DNA of 12,233 nt, taken from contig CABVAP010000066.1 of assembly GCA_902496345.1 (NCBI GenBank), forward strand, positions 1 through 12,233. The letters are read 5' to 3'. This stretch comes from an uncultured Eubacteriales bacterium. Its GTDB lineage: Bacteria; Bacillota; Clostridia; Lachnospirales; CAG-274. A model generated the notes under the pieces. The model searched no databases. It was not told the DNA's origin and worked only from the letters and a program-made list of their open reading frames with translations. This document shows, in pieces, positions 7,363 to 12,233 of the stretch (its first letter is position 1; every line of letters begins with the position of its first letter). The position numbers were made by a program, and so were the translations under genes.

Positions 7363-8187
7363 ATGTGTGAAAAAATTAGGCTTGATATTGTTTTAAAAGA
7401 AAGATATGGCTTCTCTAGAGAGGCTGCAAAGGACGCTATCGAAAAGGGATATGTTTCTTATCAAGGAAAAATTTTTAAAAAAGCTGGAGAAAAAGTTTCC
7501 GGTGATATTGAACTTACTGTAGACGATAAAGGCTTTCTTAAATATGTTGGTAGGGGTGGACTTAAACTCGAAAAGGCTATCAATGAATTTGGAATTGATA
7601 TTGCTGATAAAGTTTGTATTGATGTTGGAGCGTCAACAGGTGGGTTTACTGATTGTATGTTACAATCCGGTGCTAAAAAAGTTTATTCGGTTGATGTCGG
7701 TCACGGACAACTCGCTGATGTAATAAAAAATAACCCTAAAGTTGTTTCAATGGAAAATACAAATATAGTCGATTTGAAAAAAGATGATTTCCCTTTATGT
7801 ATAGATTTTGCGTCTGTCGATGTTTCTTTTGTTTCTCTTACTAAAATTTTATCTTATGTTTATGACATTTTAGGAGAAAAGGCAGAGGCTGTTGCTCTTA
7901 TAAAACCTCAATTTGAGGCAGGTAGACAGAATATAAACAGAAAGGGGATTGTTAAAAACCCTAAAGCTCATAAAAATGTTTTGAAAACTATTTTCACTTA
8001 CGTAACCGGTGTTGGTTTTAAAATTAAAAATATATCTTTCTCGCCTGTTAAAGGTGGCGACGGAAATATCGAATATATTATCTATCTTTCTAAAAAAGCC
8101 GATAATGATACAAACAGTAATATCATTGCTGCCGATTTTAACACAGTCATCGAAAAAGTTGTTTCAGAGGCACAAAGCAAGCTTTAA
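7363..8187 (+). CDS. tlyA: TlyA family rRNA (cytidine-2'-O)-methyltransferase
   Basis: TlyA transfers a methyl group from S-adenosylmethionine to the 2'-hydroxyl of cytidine in ribosomal RNA (23S C1920, and in some members 16S C1409); loss gives capreomycin resistance in mycobacteria. The 274 residues show an N-terminal S4 RNA-binding domain (about 5-60: RLDIVLKERYGFSREAA, KGYVSYQGK), the linker GRGGLKLEKA (63-72), and a FtsJ-like domain with SAM motif DVGASTGGFTDC (87-98), VDVSFVSL (152-159) and LIKPQFEAGR (179-188). Lys68, Asp153 and Lys181 fit the catalytic residues of this family. The older name hemolysin A is misleading. The gene has its own promoter and a structured leader; the ribosome site (AGGTTG, 7352-7357) is modest. 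Confidence 0.93.
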   Translation: MCEKIRLDIVLKERYGFSREAAKDAIEKGYVSYQGKIFKKAGEKVSGDIELTVDDKGFLKYVGRGGLKLEKAINEFGIDIADKVCIDVGASTGGFTDCMLQSGAKKVYSVDVGHGQLADVIKNNPKVVSMENTNIVDLKKDDFPLCIDFASVDVSFVSLTKILSYVYDILGEKAEAVALIKPQFEAGRQNINRKGIVKNPKAHKNVLKTIFTYVTGVGFKIKNISFSPVKGGDGNIEYIIYLSKKADNDTNSNIIAADFNTVIEKVVSEAQSKL

Positions 8188-8219
8188 TATAACTATTTTA
8201 TTTGTCTTAGGAGAGTTTT

Positions 8220-9077
8220 ATGAACAAAATAGGTTTTGTTATAAATTTAGAAAAAGACCCTGAACTTGAATATACAAAAAAACTTACAGAGTATGTTTCT
8301 AGTCTTGGTTGTGAAATTATAATACTTGAAGAATATAGCAAAAAACTTGGTCTTGGTTTTGGGGTTTCCAATCTTGATGAAATCTGCAAAAACTCTGACT
8401 TTGTTACTGTGCTTGGTGGTGACGGGACTATTTTAACTGTCGCTAGGCGTGCTTGTATTTTTGAAACTCCTATTTTGGGAATAAACCTCGGAACTTTAGG
8501 CTACCTTGCTGATGTTGAAAAAAATGACGCTTTTAAAGCTGTTGAAAGAGTTTTAAACAATAACTATTCTATCGAAAACAGAATGATGTTAGAAGTTCTT
8601 AAAAATGGTAAACCTCTTGAAAATTATTTAGGTCTTGCACTTAATGAAATTTGTTTGCGAAACAATTCTTTTTCAAGAATGATTAAGTTTGAAATAGAAA
8701 TAAATGACGAATTTATTGACAGCTATAGGGCAGACGGTGTTATCGTTTCAACTGCTACCGGCTCAACGGCATATAACCTCGCTGCCGGTGGCCCTATATT
8801 AAAGCCTGATACTGAACTTATCTCTATCACTCATCTATGCCCACATACTCTTTATGCAAGACCTTATGTAGTTTCTGGTAACGATATAATTAAACTAAAG
8901 GTTGAAAATAATGAGGGCAATGTTATGTTATTCCTTGACGGTCACGAAATTATTCCTGCTGAATATGGTAGTGAAATTATTGTTAAACGTTCGGATTTTT
9001 TTACACGCATAATAAAAACAACCGGTCTTGGATTTTACGATATACTAAGAAGAAAAATGGTTGAAATCAGGAAGTGA
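8220..9077 (+). CDS. nadK: NAD kinase
   Basis: NadK phosphorylates the adenosine 2'-hydroxyl of NAD+ to make NADP+, using ATP or polyphosphate, and so sets the NADPH pool in the cytosol. At 285 residues it has the usual bacterial length. Clear motifs are GGDGT (66-70) with its catalytic aspartate, GINLGTLGYLADVE (87-100), LNE (141-143), the glycine-rich block with YRADGVIVSTATGSTAY (169-185) and AAGGPI (188-193), and HLCPHTL (205-211). AGGAGAG at 8209-8215 precedes the ATG. It follows tlyA by 32 bases and its stop lies six bases before argR. The tlyA-nadK-argR order is typical of Clostridia; B. subtilis has no kinase gene here. Confidence 0.96.
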   Translation: MNKIGFVINLEKDPELEYTKKLTEYVSSLGCEIIILEEYSKKLGLGFGVSNLDEICKNSDFVTVLGGDGTILTVARRACIFETPILGINLGTLGYLADVEKNDAFKAVERVLNNNYSIENRMMLEVLKNGKPLENYLGLALNEICLRNNSFSRMIKFEIEINDEFIDSYRADGVIVSTATGSTAYNLAAGGPILKPDTELISITHLCPHTLYARPYVVSGNDIIKLKVENNEGNVMLFLDGHEIIPAEYGSEIIVKRSDFFTRIIKTTGLGFYDILRRKMVEIRK

Positions 9078-9083
9078 TATTTT

Positions 9084-9533
9084 ATGAAAAACAAACGACA
9101 AGCTAAAATTATCGAAATTATCAAAGATAACGATATTGAAACACAAGAAGAACTTGTAAATATGCTACAAAAATCAGGTTTTCTCGTTACTCAGGCAACT
9201 ATATCAAGGGATATTCGTGACCTTAAAATTATGAAAATCGCTTATGGCAAAAAACAAAAATATGTTGTCACAAATGGTGAAAATTCGGATATGTCTGAAA
9301 AGCTTATCGAAATTTTTAAAAGGGCAGTTGTCCACATTGATTGTTCTCAGAATATTGTAGTTATTAAAACTTTCGAGGGAATGGCTATGGCAGTTGCTGC
9401 TGTTTTGGACTCTATGGAAAACTCTGAAATACTTGGGAGCATTGCAGGTGACGATACTATTTTTTGTGTCATAAAATCAGAAAAAAATGCCGTAAAACTT
9501 ATTGAACAGCTGAAATCTATAATTCGCGAATAA
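9084..9533 (+). CDS. argR: Arginine repressor ArgR/AhrC
   Basis: ArgR is a hexameric DNA-binding protein that senses L-arginine, represses arginine synthesis genes and, in Firmicutes, can activate arginine breakdown genes. At 149 residues it is full length. The N-terminal winged helix-turn-helix (about 1-70) shows KNKRQAKIIEII, ETQEELVNML and the recognition helix VTQATISRDIRDLKI (35-49). The C-terminal oligomerisation and arginine-binding domain ends with GSIAGDDTIFCVI (118-130), where the paired Asp123-Asp124 bind arginine. AGGAAG at 9069-9074, within the end of nadK, acts as ribosome site, suggesting coupled translation. No arginine genes are nearby, so its targets lie elsewhere; I could not identify a convincing ARG box in the window. 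Confidence 0.95.
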   Translation: MKNKRQAKIIEIIKDNDIETQEELVNMLQKSGFLVTQATISRDIRDLKIMKIAYGKKQKYVVTNGENSDMSEKLIEIFKRAVVHIDCSQNIVVIKTFEGMAMAVAAVLDSMENSEILGSIAGDDTIFCVIKSEKNAVKLIEQLKSIIRE

Positions 9534-9553
9534 GTTGAAAAGGGTGGTTATTT

Positions 9554-11236
9554 ATGATAGAACATTTGTACATAGAGAATGTTGTGCTTATAGAAAAAAT
9601 CAATATCGAATTTAATAAAGGTTTGAATATACTTTCAGGAGAAACTGGTGTTGGTAAGTCTATTATTATGGACTCAATTGCATTTGCTATGGGAAACAGA
9701 CCTAAAAGTGATTTTGTTAAAAAAAATACTGAAAAAGCCCTTGTTGAGGTCCTTGTTTCAATTAATAATGACTTTGTTGTTGAAACTGTAAAGAATTATG
9801 GAATTGATGTAGCTGACGATAATACTATTTTGATTTCAAGAAGTCTTAATTTGAACGGTAAAAGTGTTTGTAAAATAAACGGTAAAACTATAACAGTTAG
9901 TATGCTAAAAGAAATTGCTTCTCTTGTTATTGATATACACGGTCAACACGAGTCGCAATCACTTATGAATCCAGCAAAACATATATACATTATTGATAAA
10001 TTTTGTGGAGAGATTATTGACGAATATAAAGCTGAACTTTTGAAAAAATATAGAGAATATAAAAGCGTTTTGAAAAGTCTTCAAAACATTGACGGTAATG
10101 CACGAGAACGAAAAATAAAAGAAGAGGATTATCGAAATAAAATTAGAGAAATTGAACTTGCTAAACTTAAACCTAACGAGGAAGAAGAGCTTGCGTCAAA
10201 AAGAGCTGTTCTTAGTAACTCTGAAAAATTAAAAGACTATACGGACTCTGTTCTTTCAATTTTATACAGAGATGAAAGTGGGGCAGTTTCTGACGGAGTT
10301 TCTTATGCTCTTGATAATTTATTTAAAATTGCTGAACTTGACCCAGAACAAGAAAAAGTTTGTGAAATGCTTGAGGGGGTTGCTGCTGATATTTCTGACA
10401 TTGTTAGTCAACTTAGTGACTACAGTGACAACATAGAAAGTAACAAAGGTGAAATTGAAAGAATTGACGAAAGACTTGATTTTATTTATGGGTTAAAAAG
10501 AAGATATGGCAGAGATGTAAACGGAATATTAAAATATTACGATGAACTTAAAGGAAAACTTGACTTTTTAATTAATAGTCAAGATGAACTTATTAGACTT
10601 ACTGAAAAGAAAAAATCTATTGAAACAGAAATAAAACGAATTTGTGATTTGATTTCAGAAGAAAGAATTACTACAGGAAAAGGTATTCAAATTAATGTCG
10701 AAAAGGCTTTACAAGACCTTGGAATGAAAAATTCTAAATTTGAAATTGCTTTTTCAAAAAGAGATGACTTTACAACAAACGGAAGAGATAAAGCTGAATT
10801 TTTGATTTCTACAAATGTTGGTGAGGATTTAAAGCCGTTGGCAAAAGTAGCTTCCGGTGGTGAAATGAGTAGAGTTATGCTTGCGTTAAAAACTGTTTTG
10901 GCTAAAGCTGATACTACTGAAACTTTTATATTTGATGAAATTGACACAGGGGTTAGTGGTAGGGCAGCACAACAAGTTGCTCAAAAATTATCTGAACTTG
11001 GCAAAACACACCAAATATTATGTATTACACATTTGCCACAGATTGCTGCTATGGGTGACAGTCATTTTCTTATTGAAAAGATTTCTGATTTGAAAAGTAC
11101 CAGGACAACTATTTGTAAACTTGACTACAAACGAATTATAAACGAAATTGCTAGGCTTACAGGTGGAGCTAAAATAACGGAGGCTACTATTAAAGCTGCC
11201 GAAGATATGAAAAGGCTTGCCATAAACCTTAAATGA
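9554..11236 (+). CDS. recN: DNA repair protein RecN
   Basis: RecN is an SMC-like ATPase that gathers at DNA double-strand breaks and helps RecA-dependent recombination repair. The 560 residues match the family. The N-terminal ATPase half has LSGETGVGKSI (27-37, Walker A) and IHGQHESQSL, the family Q-loop area. A long helical coiled-coil middle (about 150-390, rich in Lys/Glu) forms the arm. The C-terminal ATPase half has the signature ASGGEMSRVMLALK (433-446), Walker B FIFDEIDTGVSGRAA (458-472, Asp461-Glu462) and ITHLPQIAAMGD. AGGGTGG at 9541-9547 precedes the ATG. In B. subtilis and many spore formers spoIVB and spo0A follow; here a lipoprotein gene follows instead. LexA-type control is not evident upstream. 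Confidence 0.96.
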   Translation: MIEHLYIENVVLIEKINIEFNKGLNILSGETGVGKSIIMDSIAFAMGNRPKSDFVKKNTEKALVEVLVSINNDFVVETVKNYGIDVADDNTILISRSLNLNGKSVCKINGKTITVSMLKEIASLVIDIHGQHESQSLMNPAKHIYIIDKFCGEIIDEYKAELLKKYREYKSVLKSLQNIDGNARERKIKEEDYRNKIREIELAKLKPNEEEELASKRAVLSNSEKLKDYTDSVLSILYRDESGAVSDGVSYALDNLFKIAELDPEQEKVCEMLEGVAADISDIVSQLSDYSDNIESNKGEIERIDERLDFIYGLKRRYGRDVNGILKYYDELKGKLDFLINSQDELIRLTEKKKSIETEIKRICDLISEERITTGKGIQINVEKALQDLGMKNSKFEIAFSKRDDFTTNGRDKAEFLISTNVGEDLKPLAKVASGGEMSRVMLALKTVLAKADTTETFIFDEIDTGVSGRAAQQVAQKLSELGKTHQILCITHLPQIAAMGDSHFLIEKISDLKSTRTTICKLDYKRIINEIARLTGGAKITEATIKAAEDMKRLAINLK

Positions 11237-11244
11237 TATATACT
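11217..11244 (+). promoter_or_regulatory. Probable promoter of the lipoprotein gene
   Basis: TTGCCA (11217-11222) and TATACT (11239-11244) are 16 bases apart, and each matches consensus at five of six bases. The boxes span the recN stop codon. Transcription from about 11251 would give a leader near 20 bases, just long enough for the ribosome site TGGAGG (11261-11266). Readthrough from recN is also possible. Confidence 0.5.
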
Positions 11245-11271
11245 TAAATTATGATTAACTTGGAGGATTTT

Positions 11272-12138
11272 ATGAAATTAAAATTTTTATCAATCTTTAT
11301 TTTGTCTACACTTGTTTTTTCCGGTTGTGGTAATGAAGGAGCAACAAGCGAAGATACAACCGTTGAAGTTCAGGAAAATGAGGTTTCATCTATAACTATA
11401 GATAGTGCTGTTGATGATTATAATAAATCTATAGATAATCTTCAAAACCTTGATTCTTATACTTATTCAGGTAGCACAGCTCTTTCTGTTGCTGATGATG
11501 ATAAATCCGGGAGTATGGAGATGTCTTCCGAAATCAAAGTGAAAAAAGACGGCGATAATACTTTAGCCGATTTTACTTCTAAATTTGAAATGGCAGACAC
11601 ACCGGAAGAAATCAAGGCTTATTACAAAGACGGTTATTTTTATAACAACAATTTAAAAAGAAAAACAGATTTTAACAATGTCCTTGCAGAGGGAAACATC
11701 AATGTAATAAGACTTACAGACAAGCTACTTACAGCAGGAAAAGACCCTGTTATCAAAAAAGTTACAGACGGAACCAGAATTGATTTTGATATAAATGTGG
11801 CTGTATTGCAACAAGAAGCACCGGACTTTGTTGAAAAACTTACTTCTTATTTGCGTGTGTCTGAATACGACTTTATTATGGGTAGATGTCAACTTGTCGC
11901 TGTTGTGGGAGATGACGGTGTTTTGCAGTCTTGTAGTTATCTCATCAAAGCTAAAAGCAACATATATACAGGAACAAGCGAAAAAGATTTTAAAGAATTA
12001 CAGGTTGATTGTAACATTGAAGTAAACATCGGTGTTTCTGATGTTAATAGCACAGATGTTGAATTTCCTAGTGATTTAGACGGATACAAAGAAGTTGAAG
12101 AAACAACGGGTTCTAATTCCATTATGAAAACAAAATAA
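11272..12138 (+). CDS. Putative lipoprotein of unknown function
   Basis: I do not recognise a named family with certainty. The 288-residue protein starts with a lipoprotein signal peptide: MKLK, a hydrophobic stretch FLSIFILSTLVFS, then Gly-Cys, so Cys19 would be lipidated and the protein held on the outer face of the membrane. An acidic, Thr/Ser/Glu-rich linker (about 20-50) follows, then a mostly beta-rich body with KAYYKDGYFYNNN, two cysteines some 18 residues apart (GRCQLV and QSCSYL) and a third in VDCNIEV. The pattern of a YxKDGYxY strand in a beta-rich lipoprotein recalls the LolA/LppX-like or DUF6612-type proteins; this is a guess. The frame extends to an ATG at 11251, but TGGAGG at 11261-11266 lies between it and ATG 11272, which directly opens the signal peptide. 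It takes the place usually held by spoIVB. Confidence 0.8.
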   Translation: MKLKFLSIFILSTLVFSGCGNEGATSEDTTVEVQENEVSSITIDSAVDDYNKSIDNLQNLDSYTYSGSTALSVADDDKSGSMEMSSEIKVKKDGDNTLADFTSKFEMADTPEEIKAYYKDGYFYNNNLKRKTDFNNVLAEGNINVIRLTDKLLTAGKDPVIKKVTDGTRIDFDINVAVLQQEAPDFVEKLTSYLRVSEYDFIMGRCQLVAVVGDDGVLQSCSYLIKAKSNIYTGTSEKDFKELQVDCNIEVNIGVSDVNSTDVEFPSDLDGYKEVEETTGSNSIMKTK

Positions 12139-12155
12139 TTTTGCTCGATATATTT

Positions 12156-12205
12156 TCAGGTTGTCGATAAAATCGACAACCTTGCAAAAAATCAACGATT
12201 TTTTG
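12156..12205. repeat. Terminator-like dispersed repeat, copy 2
   Basis: This is the better preserved partner of 1280-1329. It consists of two hairpins side by side. The first pairs GGTTGTCGAT (12159-12168) with ATCGACAACC (12172-12181), ten perfect pairs around AAA. The second is the A/T-rich stem described in the next entry. AAAATCG (12169-12175) can instead pair with CGATTTT (12196-12202), so the two hairpins could compete with a third fold. Confidence 0.55.
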
Positions 12206-12208
12206 CAA
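12182..12208. terminator. Terminator hairpin closing the operon
   Basis: TTGCAAAAAATC (12182-12193) pairs perfectly with GATTTTTTGCAA (12197-12208), 12 bp around the loop AAC. The six-T run forms part of the falling arm, and the mirrored A-run lets it act in both directions. It lies 44 bases after the lipoprotein stop and directly follows another perfect hairpin. The remaining 25 bases of the window show nothing I can assign. Confidence 0.65.
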
Positions 12209-12233
12209 ATTAAACTAGATGAGTAAACAGCTG

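Noticed and set aside
12219..12233. ATG at 12219 as the start of another gene
   Set aside because: Only five codons are visible and no ribosome binding site precedes it.

Overview
This window looks like chromosome from a low-G+C, Gram-positive anaerobe of the Clostridia, most like the Lachnospiraceae. The basis is the strongly AT-rich sequence, GGAGG-type ribosome binding sites, and the gene order Asp23-nusB-xseA-xseB-ispA-dxs-tlyA-nadK-argR-recN. That order is a clostridial version of the Bacillus subtilis yqhY-to-recN block. Species cannot be fixed from the sequence alone. All genes read on the + strand, and I see no rRNA, tRNA, CRISPR array, transposase, phage gene or origin.

Layout. (1) 1-1330: a small hairpin, a free-standing PLP-dependent aminotransferase (95-1279), then a terminator-like repeat. 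(2) 1355-1382: a good extended -10 promoter that starts the main unit: Asp23/YqhY-type protein, nusB, xseA, xseB, ispA, a frameshifted nitroreductase and dxs. (3) 7216-7244: a second good promoter inside the end of dxs. It probably gives tlyA, nadK, argR and recN their own transcription, with a structured leader of about 110 nt. (4) 11217-11244: a probable promoter at the end of recN for a lipoprotein gene (11272-12138), followed by two tandem hairpins that close the unit.

The genes are mostly housekeeping: antitermination and rRNA transcription (NusB), DNA repair (XseA/XseB exonuclease VII, RecN), isoprenoid synthesis (Dxs makes DXP for the MEP pathway, IspA makes farnesyl diphosphate), rRNA methylation (TlyA), NADP supply (NadK) and arginine control (ArgR). 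This grouping is well known in Firmicutes. I do not see a new biological system here.

The points worth a second look are: a one-base frameshift in a T-run that breaks the nitroreductase; a roughly 50-base terminator-like repeat found on both sides of the operon; the internal promoter and leader before tlyA; and the absence of spoIVB/spo0A after recN, where this block usually continues in spore formers. No stretch longer than 300 bases lacks a gene; the longest gaps are 1280-1443 and 7239-7362.
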